DNA from: Pseudomonadales bacterium
GTDB taxonomy: Bacteria > Pseudomonadota > Gammaproteobacteria > Pseudomonadales > Pseudohongiellaceae
Direction of reading: 5' to 3'
Length of the DNA stretch: 64,000 nucleotides
Assembly: GCA_023268635.1 (NCBI GenBank)
Contig: JALQUB010000062.1
Coordinates: 1 to 64,000, forward strand
The notes below the pieces were generated by a model. The model saw only the letters and a program-made list of their open reading frames with translations. It searched no databases and was not told the DNA's origin. Shown here in pieces: positions 21,166 to 34,220 of this stretch (the first letter of the stretch is position 1; each line of letters begins with the position of its first letter). The translations under genes and the position numbers were made by a program.

Positions 21166-21804
21166 ATGCTGTTTAAATCGAAGCCCGTCGAGCTTCCTAC
21201 TCCCGAAAACGCGCTGCCAGATCGCTCCCAGCCTGCCATATTTAACCCTCAGCATTTCGTGACAGGGAGATCCATAGTTGAGCCCGTACCGAACAACCTG
21301 TCAAAGGCGGTGTTCGGCCTAGGATGTTTTTGGGGGGCGGAGCGACTCTTTTGGCAATTGCGCGGGGTTTATAGCACCGCTGCGGGCTACGCCGGCGGAT
21401 TCACGGCGAATCCAAGCTACGAAGATGTTTGTACAGGGCGAACCGGACATGCAGAAGTGGTGCTTGTGTTTTATGACTCACAAGAGATCAGTTATGAGGA
21501 ATTGCTCGCCGCTTTTTGGGAGGCGCATGATCCCACGCAGGGAATGCGGCAAGGAAACGATGTGGGCACCCAATATCGTTCCGTGATCTATACTTTTTCG
21601 GAAGAACAGCAACAACAGGCAGAGAATTCTGCGGTGCTCTTTCAGAGATCGTTGGCTGAGAAAGGTTATCAGGCAATTACAACGGACATACAAGCGATTG
21701 ACGTCTTCTATTATGCCGACGATTATCATCAGCAATATTTGGCGAAAGTCCCTGATGGCTACTGTGGCCTAGCGGGAACGGGCGCCTGCTATCGACCGGA
21801 GTGA
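21166..21804 (+). CDS. msrA: Peptide-methionine (S)-S-oxide reductase
   Basis: GLGCFWGAERLFW catalytic motif, YAGG, GHAEVVLV, DVGTQYRSVIY. Confidence 0.95.
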   Translation: MLFKSKPVELPTPENALPDRSQPAIFNPQHFVTGRSIVEPVPNNLSKAVFGLGCFWGAERLFWQLRGVYSTAAGYAGGFTANPSYEDVCTGRTGHAEVVLVFYDSQEISYEELLAAFWEAHDPTQGMRQGNDVGTQYRSVIYTFSEEQQQQAENSAVLFQRSLAEKGYQAITTDIQAIDVFYYADDYHQQYLAKVPDGYCGLAGTGACYRPE

Positions 21805-21808
21805 ATCA

Positions 21809-22732
21809 ATGTCAGATCGATCTATGAGTAAGAAACAACCTTCAATAGATCCGCTAGTCATAGCCATCTCTTCACGTGCACTTTTTGATTTGGCCGAGAG
21901 CCATCAGGTCTATGAAGAAGAAGGACTGGCCGCCTATCAGCAGTATCAGATTGCACGCGAAGATGATCCTTTGGAGCCGGGTGACGCCTTCGCTCTAGTG
22001 AAAAAACTACTTCGACTTAATGAATTGCTGGACGAGTCTCCCGTGCAAGTGATCTTGCTCTCCCGGAACAGCGCGGACACAGGACTTAGAATCTTTAATT
22101 CCATTAAATATTATGGTCTAGATATTAGTCGAGCTGCATTCAGCGGCGGCGAAAGTCCTTATCGTTATATTTCTGCATTCAACAGTCATCTGTTCCTGTC
22201 TACCGATGGTGCTGATGTGCGACAGGCATTGGAATCTGGTGTGGCGGCCGCGACAATTCTTCCGTCAAAAAAGGCATCGGCAGAGACGGATACACTGAAA
22301 ATCGCATTTGACGGGGATGCGGTGCTGTTCTCCGATGATTCTGAGCGAATTTATAAAAGTGACGGACTTGAAGCCTTTACGAAAAATGAGGTTGACGCGG
22401 TCAATGAGCCGCTTAGCGGCGGGCCTTTTAAACCGGTACTCGCTGCGCTGCAGCAGATTCAAATGGGTTTCCCGATCGGAGAATCTCCGCTACGCACCTG
22501 TCTTGTGACCGCGCGTGCCGCGCCGGCTCATGAACGGGTGGTAAAAACGCTAAGACACTGGAATATTCGGATCGATGAATCTTTATTTCTCGGTGGTCTA
22601 GATAAGGGTGAATTCCTGCGAGCATTTGATGCCGATGTATTCTTCGATGACCAGCACGGACATTGCGAATCTGCGCGGAATCATGTTGCCACCGGCCATG
22701 TCCCATCAGGCGTAGCTAACGACAACGATTAG
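21809..22732 (+). CDS. 5'-nucleotidase (cN-I-like)
   Basis: AISSRALFDL, SRNSADTGLRIFNSI, FDGDAVLFSDDSERIYKSDGL, CLVTARAAPAHERVVKTLR. Confidence 0.85.
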   Translation: MSDRSMSKKQPSIDPLVIAISSRALFDLAESHQVYEEEGLAAYQQYQIAREDDPLEPGDAFALVKKLLRLNELLDESPVQVILLSRNSADTGLRIFNSIKYYGLDISRAAFSGGESPYRYISAFNSHLFLSTDGADVRQALESGVAAATILPSKKASAETDTLKIAFDGDAVLFSDDSERIYKSDGLEAFTKNEVDAVNEPLSGGPFKPVLAALQQIQMGFPIGESPLRTCLVTARAAPAHERVVKTLRHWNIRIDESLFLGGLDKGEFLRAFDADVFFDDQHGHCESARNHVATGHVPSGVANDND

Positions 22733-23541
22733 ATTGCGACTGATGAGACCAAGTAGCCGGCGCCTAGCCCACCCAGTAACAGAGTGAGGCTTCCTCGGAG
22801 AAGACGGTCCGGCAAATGGTCCGCAACACGAGAACCGAGTTGGATGGCGGGGATCGACCCAATGAGCAGACCCAGCAGCAACATCAGGTCGACATTGCCG
22901 GCGAAGTAATACCCTAAGCCTGCGATAAAGGTCAGCGGCACCGCGTGAGCGATGTCTGTGCCTACGATTTTGGAGCTTGAGGTATCGGCATAGATTGTCA
23001 TTAGAATAGCCGCCGCAAAGGCGCCAGCACCAACCGATGATAGCGTGACGCAAACACCAAGTATTATCCCCATGATAACTGTCGCTTTGGATTTATTGGC
23101 GAGTAGACGTGAAAAAATTACGTTCGGCCGAGTCTTGCTCGCACTTTCTCTGAGCCTGTTTCGAAGGACCAGCATGGCGGCAGTGAGTATGAGCATGACC
23201 CCTAAGCTAAAAGTCAGGATCGATTCGCCTTGGCCAACTGCAGTGATCTCATTCCTATTGAGTGCCGCTCTAGTGAGCAGGGCCGCCGGCAAACTCCCCA
23301 CAGACAGCAGAGCGACAACCTGCCAATCTATGGTTTTTTGTCGGTGATGAGCGATCACGCCGCTGGCCTTTGTCAGGGCGGCATACAGTAGGTCTGTACC
23401 AATCGCGACGGAAGGCGGGTAGCCGAACAGCAGTAGCAGGGGAGTCATTAGCGATCCACCACCGACGCCAGTCACGCCGATCGCGAAGCCTACGGCCGCG
23501 CCGGCTACAATGTGAAGCATTCCTATGTTTTCAATCAGCAA
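22729..23541 (-). CDS. TauE/SafE family sulfite exporter
   Basis: GVTGVGGGSLMTPLLLLFGYPPSVAIGTDLLYA and TM pattern. Confidence 0.9.
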   Translation of the reverse strand: MLIENIGMLHIVAGAAVGFAIGVTGVGGGSLMTPLLLLFGYPPSVAIGTDLLYAALTKASGVIAHHRQKTIDWQVVALLSVGSLPAALLTRAALNRNEITAVGQGESILTFSLGVMLILTAAMLVLRNRLRESASKTRPNVIFSRLLANKSKATVIMGIILGVCVTLSSVGAGAFAAAILMTIYADTSSSKIVGTDIAHAVPLTFIAGLGYYFAGNVDLMLLLGLLIGSIPAIQLGSRVADHLPDRLLRGSLTLLLGGLGAGYLVSSVAI

Positions 23542-23698
23542 AGCAAATTCCGCCTACTGCAGCGATTAGAGAGAGCCAAGCGTAGCGCTGATGATATATT
23601 CTTCAAAGTAATTAATTGGTATAGTTATATTCCTTTTGCGAATAAAGCAAGAGGTCTCGTTTACATGACATATTGAAATCCCGCAGGGAGAGATTGAT

Positions 23699-24673
23699 AT
23701 GAAATTGCAGCAGCTGCGTTACATATGGGAAGTGAGTCGACAAGGACTGAACGTTTCCGATGCCGCGAATGCCTTATTTACCTCTCAGCCCGGCGTGAGT
23801 AAGCAGATCCGCGCCCTCGAAGATGAGCTTGGTGTTCAAATTTTCGAGCGCCGAGGCAAGCAGCTCGTGGCAATAACGCCTGCCGGCCAAAAAATTCTCG
23901 ATGCGAGCGGGCAAGTGTTGAGTCGTGTGCAGGGTATAAAAGCACTCGCCGAAGATCTGCGCGACGAGAGTAGGGGCTCGCTGTCCATCGCGACCACTCA
24001 CACCCAATGCCGATACGTATTGCCCAGCGTTATTCAACAGTTTCGCAGCCTCTACCCCAATGTCACGCTTCATATGCATCAGGGAACACCGCTTCAGATA
24101 GCCGAAGCGGCAGCGAATGGCACTGCTGATTTCGCCATCGCAACTGAGGCGCTTGAATTATTCGATGAGCTCACGATGTTGCCATGCTACCGATGGAATA
24201 GGGCTGTGATAGTTCCCAAAGGACATCCACTCGCGGATTTGAAAAAACTGACTTTAAAGCAACTGAGTCGCTATCCTTTGGTGACCTATAATTTCGGTTT
24301 TACGGGTCGCTCTAAACTCGATGATGCGTTTAAGCAAGAGGCATTGGAGGCGGATGTGGTGTTCACCGCCGCCGACGCTGATGTCATCAAGACCTATGTG
24401 CGACTCGAGTTGGGGGTAGGTATTGTTGCCAGAATGGCGGTGGATGAAGAGCAAGACTCAGACCTGATCGCTCTAGATGCCTCACATCTATTTGAGCCTA
24501 GCATCACTAAGATTGCTTTCCGACGCGGGGCGCATCTGCGTGGTTATATGGCAGGATTCATCGAATTATTTGCGCCTCACATCGATGCATCCACACTGCA
24601 AAGTCGACTCATTGCGGAAAGTAAAGATGCTATTGAAGCGAGCTACGCAGGAATTGAATTACCGGACCTTTAA
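23699..24673 (+). CDS. cysB: LysR-type transcriptional regulator CysB
   Basis: [66 protein letters not shown]. Confidence 0.95.
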   Translation: MKLQQLRYIWEVSRQGLNVSDAANALFTSQPGVSKQIRALEDELGVQIFERRGKQLVAITPAGQKILDASGQVLSRVQGIKALAEDLRDESRGSLSIATTHTQCRYVLPSVIQQFRSLYPNVTLHMHQGTPLQIAEAAANGTADFAIATEALELFDELTMLPCYRWNRAVIVPKGHPLADLKKLTLKQLSRYPLVTYNFGFTGRSKLDDAFKQEALEADVVFTAADADVIKTYVRLELGVGIVARMAVDEEQDSDLIALDASHLFEPSITKIAFRRGAHLRGYMAGFIELFAPHIDASTLQSRLIAESKDAIEASYAGIELPDL

Positions 24674-25411
24674 CGGGGTAGTGATATGTAGTCCGCACTC
24701 CTTGTGTGTGGACTCTTCCCACCACCATCGGCCTTCGCGCTCGTGCTGATTGGGGCCGATTGCTTTTGTGCAGGGCTCGCAACCGATGCTTACGTATCCA
24801 TGATCGTGGAGTTCATTGTAGGGAATATCGAATAGCCGAATGGTGTTCCACACTTCTTCTGAGGTGGTGTTGGCAAGCGGGTTAACCTTTATAAGCCTGT
24901 GTTCGGTTGTAGAGAAAGTACGATCTATTTCTATGATGGCAACTTCGCTTCGAGTTGGGCTCTGGTCTCGACGCTGGCCCGTGATCCATGCATCGAAATT
25001 AGCTAGGTGGCGCCTCAAAGGAGCGACCTTCCGTATACCGCAGCATTCTGTATGTCCGTCTTCGTAGAAGCTGAACAGCCCCTTACTTCTAACAAACTCT
25101 CTCAGCTCATCAGGATCCGGCGAGAGCAGATCTAATTTAATTCCGTAGTGTGCTCGCACGACTTCAAGGTATCGTTGAGTCGCTGGTGGTAGGCGACCCG
25201 TGTCGAGCGTGAAGATCTCAGGAAGCTGGTCTCGGTTAGTGATTGCCTTAATGCTGTGTTCGATAGTCACAACATCTTCTGCGCCACTGAATGAGAGGGC
25301 GCTTCTACCTAAATTCGGAATCAGTGTTGCGAGAATTTCCCTCGGCGACGCGTTTAGCAGCGAGGCATTGAGTTCAGCGATGCCGGTCTCGTCTAATAAA
25401 CTGATATCCAT
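24659..25411 (-). CDS. cysH: Assimilatory adenylylsulfate (APS) reductase, [4Fe-4S] type
   Basis: [45 protein letters not shown] at 25411 (MDISLL) preferred. Confidence 0.92.
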   Translation of the reverse strand: MDISLLDETGIAELNASLLNASPREILATLIPNLGRSALSFSGAEDVVTIEHSIKAITNRDQLPEIFTLDTGRLPPATQRYLEVVRAHYGIKLDLLSPDPDELREFVRSKGLFSFYEDGHTECCGIRKVAPLRRHLANFDAWITGQRRDQSPTRSEVAIIEIDRTFSTTEHRLIKVNPLANTTSEEVWNTIRLFDIPYNELHDHGYVSIGCEPCTKAIGPNQHEREGRWWWEESTHKECGLHITTPLKVR

Positions 25412-25553
25412 TTTCGTTAATCCTTGGGCTATTGCGTTTGTAGCGCGCATTCTGCGATATACAGCGCGGTCGGTAAAGCCCGCTATTCGAGATCGGCTTA
25501 ATCTGGTAAATTGCCGGCCAGTATAATTTCGACTTTGTGAGAGAGATATAACA

Positions 25554-26174
25554 ATGGAAATAGCGTGCTTAGACCTCGAGGGCGTTCTCGTCCCTGAAAT
25601 TTGGATTGGTTTTGCCGAGAAGACTGGAATCGAAGAACTGCGCGCAACCACCCGTGAAGTGCCTGATTACGATGTTCTAATGAAGCAGCGGCTTCGTATA
25701 TTGGATGAGCATGGCCTAGGATTGCCCGATATCCAGGAAGTGATCGCAACTATGTCACCTCTGCCTGGCGCGTTGGAATTTGTGCAGTGGCTTAAATCCA
25801 ACTTCCAACTCATCATACTATCGGACACATTTTATGAGTTCTCGCTCCCTCTCATGAAGCAGCTCGAACTCCCAACCTTGTTCTGTCATAGGCTCGTGAG
25901 CGATGAGAGCGGAAGAATAGTAGACTATAAATTAAGGCAGAAAGACCCCAAACGCGCCTCAGTGCAGGCCTTGCATAGCTTGAATTTTCGGGTAATCGCG
26001 TCAGGCGACTCTTATAACGATGTCTCCATGCTTTCTGAAGCCGACGCAGGAATTCTGTTTAGATCTCCGGAGAAGGTGCAGCAGGAATTCCCTCAGTATC
26101 CGGCAGTGGAGGAATATGCTGATTTGAAGAGGGAGTTCTGCAAGGCCAGTCTTCGCGACTTATCACCGCACTAG
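25554..26174 (+). CDS. thrH: Bifunctional phosphoserine phosphatase/homoserine phosphotransferase ThrH
   Basis: [16 protein letters not shown] motif [33 protein letters not shown]; next to cysH. Confidence 0.92.
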   Translation: MEIACLDLEGVLVPEIWIGFAEKTGIEELRATTREVPDYDVLMKQRLRILDEHGLGLPDIQEVIATMSPLPGALEFVQWLKSNFQLIILSDTFYEFSLPLMKQLELPTLFCHRLVSDESGRIVDYKLRQKDPKRASVQALHSLNFRVIASGDSYNDVSMLSEADAGILFRSPEKVQQEFPQYPAVEEYADLKREFCKASLRDLSPH

Positions 26175-26195
26175 TAAGCGCTTTATGCCGAGTAG

Positions 26196-29479
<3,284 letters not shown>

Positions 29480-29483
<4 letters not shown>

Positions 29484-30610
29484 GACGGTGAGCCTTCGGC
29501 TAATACAGTGCTCGATTCAACCGCTTGCTCAATAATGGCAGCGCCGAGGCAGCGTTCCCCGTCATACATTACTAAGTATTGACCGGGCGTCACTGCGCGC
29601 TGAGCCTCTTCGAATTCGACTAGCAATCCATGATCTGTTCGCGTGACTGTGCAGGCTTGATCTTTTTGACGGTAACGGATTTTAGCATGACATCGCATCG
29701 GAAGATTCGGTGCGGTAGGACTAATCCAGGTAGGCTTCGCGGTGATTAAATGCCGCTTGAAGAGCAGAGGATTGTCGGTTCCCTGCGCCACAATGAGAAT
29801 ATTATGTTGCAAGTCTTTTTTAGCAACAAACCACGGGGCTTCATCAAATTCTTTGAGGCCACCGATGCCTAAGCCTTGACGTTGCCCGATGGTGTAATAC
29901 ATGAGACCCGCGTGTTCACCGATGGTTTCACCGGTTTCTGTTTGAATCAGACCTGGTTGTGCGGGGAGATATTGTTCTAGGAAGTCTTTAAATTTTCGTT
30001 CCCCGATAAAGCAAATGCCCGTGCTGTCTTTTTTATCATGCGTGCTCAGTCCTAGGCTTTCTGCGATAGCGCGCACCTCGTTTTTCTCAAGCTCGCCTAT
30101 AGGGAAGAGTGAGCGGGCGAGGTTGTCGGAATTCACCTCACAGAGGAAATAACTCTGGTCCTTATTTTGATCTAAGCCTTTCAAAAGGACTGCTTCTCCA
30201 TCTAGATTCGCCTTTCGTACATAGTGGCCGGTCGCAATGAAATCAGCGCCAAGGTCTGAGGCGTAGTCTAGGAATGCTTTGAACTTTATTTCACGATTGC
30301 AGAGCACATCCGGGTTAGGCGTCCGGCCTGCGCGATATTCCTGCAAAAAATGTTCGAATACGTGATCCCAGTATTCTGCGGCGAAGTTAGCGGTATGGAG
30401 TTTGATGCCTAATTTATCACAGACAGATTGGGCATCGGCCAAATCTACTTTTGCAGTGCAGTATTCAGTGCCATCGTCTTCGTCCCAATTCTTCATGAAT
30501 AGGCCTTCGACGGCATATCCCTGCTCAATGAGTAGGTGGGCGGCGACGGATGAGTCAACGCCTCCCGACATGCCGACGATGACTCTAGGTTTCGATTGTT
30601 CGTGCATCAA
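29480..30610 (-). CDS. mnmA: tRNA-specific 2-thiouridylase MnmA
   Basis: [45 protein letters not shown]. Confidence 0.96.
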
Positions 30611-30629
30611 ACTATTGCGGTCCTTGAAG

Positions 30630-31115
30630 TTAGACTTGAATCAAAGAGAGCGGATAGGATTGGCCCGCCTCGTAGTCTTCTATGACTTTGAGTACCAAGG
30701 GGCTGCGTAATGGCAAGGTCTTAATGGTATCGAGCTCAAGCCAGTGCGCTGCCATGATATCTGGATCTAAGTTCGCGTCCGTTAATTCTTCGGCAGTAGC
30801 AGCGAAGCAAACACGCACATATCGAATGCCATTATTAGGTGCGGAGTAATGATAGATGCCTACTAGGGAGTCGAGAGTGACTCGCCAAGCGGTCTCTTCG
30901 AGAGCTTCTCGCAGCGCAGCATCTAAAATGGTCTCATGACATTCGACGTGACCAGCGGGTTGATTATAAACCATTTGGCTTGAGCTCGCGGCTTCATTAC
31001 TTTCGCCGCTAATGCTTTTATCACGCTCCTCGACCATCAGGTATTCCTTACCTCTGCGTATGACGAGTGCCACGGTTAGATGGGGGAGATGTCGATTTTC
31101 GTTAGCTTGGGACAC
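30630..31115 (-). CDS. NUDIX hydrolase (NudJ-like)
   Basis: Nudix box [23 protein letters not shown]; next to mnmA as in other Gammaproteobacteria. Confidence 0.87.
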   Translation of the reverse strand: MSQANENRHLPHLTVALVIRRGKEYLMVEERDKSISGESNEAASSSQMVYNQPAGHVECHETILDAALREALEETAWRVTLDSLVGIYHYSAPNNGIRYVRVCFAATAEELTDANLDPDIMAAHWLELDTIKTLPLRSPLVLKVIEDYEAGQSYPLSLIQV

Positions 31116-31286
31116 GGTTCGCTACTCATTTGTGGTAAAAGTGCGCATGCTAGCGGCAATCAAGCGACCGTGCCAAGCTTCTGCAAGCTTGGCTATTGAT
31201 CCCCAAGCCCGATATCATCGAAGCATAAACATTGATGCCTGTATTGGCGTCGCCGCAGTACACAGTAATTGCAAAGGACAATCAAA

Positions 31287-31775
31287 ATGGGACATGGCGA
31301 ACAGCCACTTACTCATCTAGATGCGCAGGGTAATGCTCGCATGGTAGATGTCGGCGACAAAGAAGTCACAGCGCGATTGGCCATCGCCCAGGGACGTATT
31401 GATATGTCTCCAGCGACGGCAGATCTCATTCGAGCTGGAGGTCACAAGAAAGGAGATGTGATAGCGATAGCTCGCATAGCTGGAATTCAAGGTGCGAAGA
31501 ACTGTTCGCAACTCATCCCGCTCTGCCATCCTCTGATGCTCACTTCGGTGAATCTCGATCTAGAAGTAGTTGAAAGCGCAGTGCTTGTGTCGGCACGCTG
31601 TAAAGTACTTGGACAGACAGGTGTTGAAATGGAGGCGTTGACGGCAGTGTCGGTCGCGTTGCTGACTATTTATGACATGTGTAAGGCGGTGGATAAGAAT
31701 ATGATTATTGGGGATATTTGCCTCAATGAGAAAACTGGCGGTCGAAGTGGGCACTATCGGCGTGAGGCTCTTTAG
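31287..31775 (+). CDS. moaC: Cyclic pyranopterin monophosphate synthase
   Basis: [68 protein letters not shown]. Confidence 0.95.
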   Translation: MGHGEQPLTHLDAQGNARMVDVGDKEVTARLAIAQGRIDMSPATADLIRAGGHKKGDVIAIARIAGIQGAKNCSQLIPLCHPLMLTSVNLDLEVVESAVLVSARCKVLGQTGVEMEALTAVSVALLTIYDMCKAVDKNMIIGDICLNEKTGGRSGHYRREAL

Positions 31776-31778
31776 ATA

Positions 31779-32030
31779 ATGGATATTGAAGTTTTATATT
31801 TCGCGAGTGTGCGCGAATCTCGCGGTGCCGATAGCGACATCCTCACTTTAGCAGAGGATGCTACTGTCGAGGATTTGTTAGCTGAGTTACGAGGCGGCGC
31901 ACTCTCTATGTTGGATGAGCGCTTGGCTTCCAGTTTGTTGGTCGCTATCAATCAGTCGATGGCAGGCGTGAAAGATGTGATCAGGCAGGGCGATGAGCTA
32001 GCCATTTTTCCCCCAATGACAGGAGGCTAG
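31779..32030 (+). CDS. moaD: Molybdopterin synthase sulfur carrier subunit
   Basis: Ubiquitin-like fold length, C-terminal FPPMTGG; between moaC and moaE. Confidence 0.93.
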   Translation: MDIEVLYFASVRESRGADSDILTLAEDATVEDLLAELRGGALSMLDERLASSLLVAINQSMAGVKDVIRQGDELAIFPPMTGG

Positions 32031-32032
32031 GC

Positions 32033-32494
32033 GTGAGTGTTCGTATTCAAGTTGGCGATTTTATGGTGCAAGAGGAATACGATGCGATTGTCGCCGAAGC
32101 TGGCGATGCCGGCGCGATAGTGATTTTCACAGGGCTAGTCAGGGAGTTTCACCAAGCAGATCAAGAGACGGCGGTGACGACGCTCACTCTGGAGCACTAT
32201 CCAGGGATGACGGAGAAAGCCTTATCGAAGATTGCCACCGAAGCGAGCCAACGATGGCCGCTGCTCGCCACGCGTATAGTTCATCGAGTAGGGAGAATGG
32301 AGACGAAGGAGCAGATAGTCCTCGTTGGCGCGGCGAGCGTTCATCGTCATGCAGCATTTGAAGCCGCGGAGTTCATGATGGACTTTTTGAAGAGCCGCGC
32401 GCCTTTCTGGAAGAAGCAGGCGACTTCCGATGGCGAGGCTTGGGTGCAGAGCCGCGATAGCGATGAGGAATCCTTGGCTCGCTGGAAAGTTTGA
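32033..32494 (+). CDS. moaE: Molybdopterin synthase catalytic subunit
   Basis: GAIVIFTGLVREF, LTLEHYPGMTEKAL, HRVGRMETKEQIVLVGAAS, RAPFWKKQ. Confidence 0.94.
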   Translation: MSVRIQVGDFMVQEEYDAIVAEAGDAGAIVIFTGLVREFHQADQETAVTTLTLEHYPGMTEKALSKIATEASQRWPLLATRIVHRVGRMETKEQIVLVGAASVHRHAAFEAAEFMMDFLKSRAPFWKKQATSDGEAWVQSRDSDEESLARWKV

Positions 32495-33053
32495 GTGATT
32501 TAATCTCCTCATCAGAGAGAGTGTGTTTGATCCAGTCTCCTGGTGCCAAACCCTCGAGCTGCCAGTCTCCGACAGCTACTCTTATGAGACGCAATGTTGG
32601 AAACCCCACAGCTGCCGTCATGCGCCTCACTTGCCGGTTCTTTCCCTCACTAATTTTAAGCGCTATCCATGATGTTGGGATGTGCTTACGCTCTCTGATA
32701 GGCGGGATGCGTGGGGCGACCTGAGGTGCTTGGATGCAGCATGCTTCGGCAGGTTTGGTGGTTCCGTCTTTGAGGGCAACTCCGCGCCGTAATTGCTGCA
32801 GCGCATTTTCGTCCACAGTCCCCTCAACTTGTGCCCAGTAAGTCTTCTGTTTGTCGTAATTTGGATGGCTGATTTGATGCTGTAGTTGTCCGCAATCCGT
32901 AAGCAGGAGCAATCCTTCGCTGTCTTTATCAAGTCGGCCGGCCGGATAAAAGCCCGGTGCATCGATGAACTCAGAGAGGGTGGTAGTTGGGTCTTCGCCG
33001 CTGAATTGCGACAAAATTCCATAAGGCTTATTGAAGAGGATAATACTAGCCAA
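32373..33053 (-). CDS. rluE: Ribosomal large subunit pseudouridine synthase E-like (RsuA/RluE family)
   Basis: FNKPYGILSQFSG, GRLDKDSEGLLLLTDCG, EGKNRQVRRMTAAVGFPTLRLIRVAVGDW. Confidence 0.9.
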   Translation of the reverse strand: MASIILFNKPYGILSQFSGEDPTTTLSEFIDAPGFYPAGRLDKDSEGLLLLTDCGQLQHQISHPNYDKQKTYWAQVEGTVDENALQQLRRGVALKDGTTKPAEACCIQAPQVAPRIPPIRERKHIPTSWIALKISEGKNRQVRRMTAAVGFPTLRLIRVAVGDWQLEGLAPGDWIKHTLSDEEIKSLKLSSEPRIPHRYRGSAPKPRHRKSPASSRKARGSSKSPS

Positions 33054-33224
33054 GCTAATCCCTTACAGTAGTGGGTTGAGCATAGTCTCATTGCCCGTTA
33101 CGTTACATGATGCAGGAAAGAGTCTGACAATATGTCGCGCAATTGTCCTGGCAGGCGGGTGCACACTTGCCTGCCTTTACTAGCCCGATAAACAATTGAT
33201 CGTGTAAGAGGGTGCTTTGTCGGG

Positions 33225-33473
33225 CTAGGCGTCTTCCGTGTCCGTGTCATCGCCGGATGCTTGCTCACCCTCGGCGAGTACAATGTTCGAGGCGTGAGGG
33301 CCTTTGGGGCCGGTCACAAGGTCAAAGGTCACTTTCTGGCCAGCTTTAAGCGTTTTGTAGCCATCCATGCCTATCGAGGAGTAGTGTGCGAATAAATCTG
33401 CTCCTCCATCGTCGGGCAGGATGAATCCGAACCCTTTCGCATTGTTGAACCACTTAACTTGGCCGTTGCTCAT
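33225..33473 (-). CDS. cspD: Cold shock domain protein CspD
   Basis: [15 protein letters not shown] and DLFAHYSSI; divergent from clpS; acidic C-terminal tail. Confidence 0.92.
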   Translation of the reverse strand: MSNGQVKWFNNAKGFGFILPDDGGADLFAHYSSIGMDGYKTLKAGQKVTFDLVTGPKGPHASNIVLAEGEQASGDDTDTEDA

Positions 33474-33802
33474 AGCGGTACTCCATACTTCTTATTATTT
33501 ATTGTTATTTTTTTGTCACTGTCTGTGACTTGCTGTCATATTTACTTGAATTTGGATAAATTTCAACTCCGAATATTGCAACTAATTTAGAAAACAGCAG
33601 CATTTAGCTATCGGCGAGGGCTGTTAAAAACTGACAAAAAATCGTCTGCAGCCTTGTAAACCGGCGCTTCGCCTCAATCTCTTCCTTCTGTTGGTGGTAG
33701 ACTGTCTGCCCAAGCCTGTGAATTTGCTCAAATTCTGAGCACTCACGAAATTGATAAGATCGACCCTGCTGGGGCGATTAACGAGCCAAGACGAGAATTA
33801 AG

Positions 33803-34180
33803 ATGTTTGATAAAACGTCACTGTTGATGCGCAGGGGGCCGAAGTTGGGGCCTAGCGATGACCAGGATGACCACGATTTCAGCGTTGGCTTTGCACTGGC
33901 GAGCGAGAGGCCTAAGTTAAAAAGGCCACCCCTCTACAAGGTTGTGCTGCTAAATGACGACTACACACCCATGGAATTCGTGGTGGAAGTACTGCGTGCG
34001 TTTTTTGGAATGAATCCCGAGACGGCAACCCGCGTGATGCTAAAGGTACACACTGAAGGTAAAGGCGTGTGCGGTGTGTTTAGTAAAGATGTAGCGGAAA
34101 CAAAGGCAGAGCAGGTTAATCATTACTCCGCAGAATGTGAGCAGCCTTTGCTCTGTGCCGTTGAGGAAGATGAGGCTTAA
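33803..34180 (+). CDS. clpS: ATP-dependent Clp protease adaptor ClpS
   Basis: [38 protein letters not shown]. Confidence 0.96.
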   Translation: MFDKTSLLMRRGPKLGPSDDQDDHDFSVGFALASERPKLKRPPLYKVVLLNDDYTPMEFVVEVLRAFFGMNPETATRVMLKVHTEGKGVCGVFSKDVAETKAEQVNHYSAECEQPLLCAVEEDEA

Positions 34181-34220
34181 GCCGTTTATTCCCTATTTTT
34201 AGTTAGTTGGATGGAAATCT

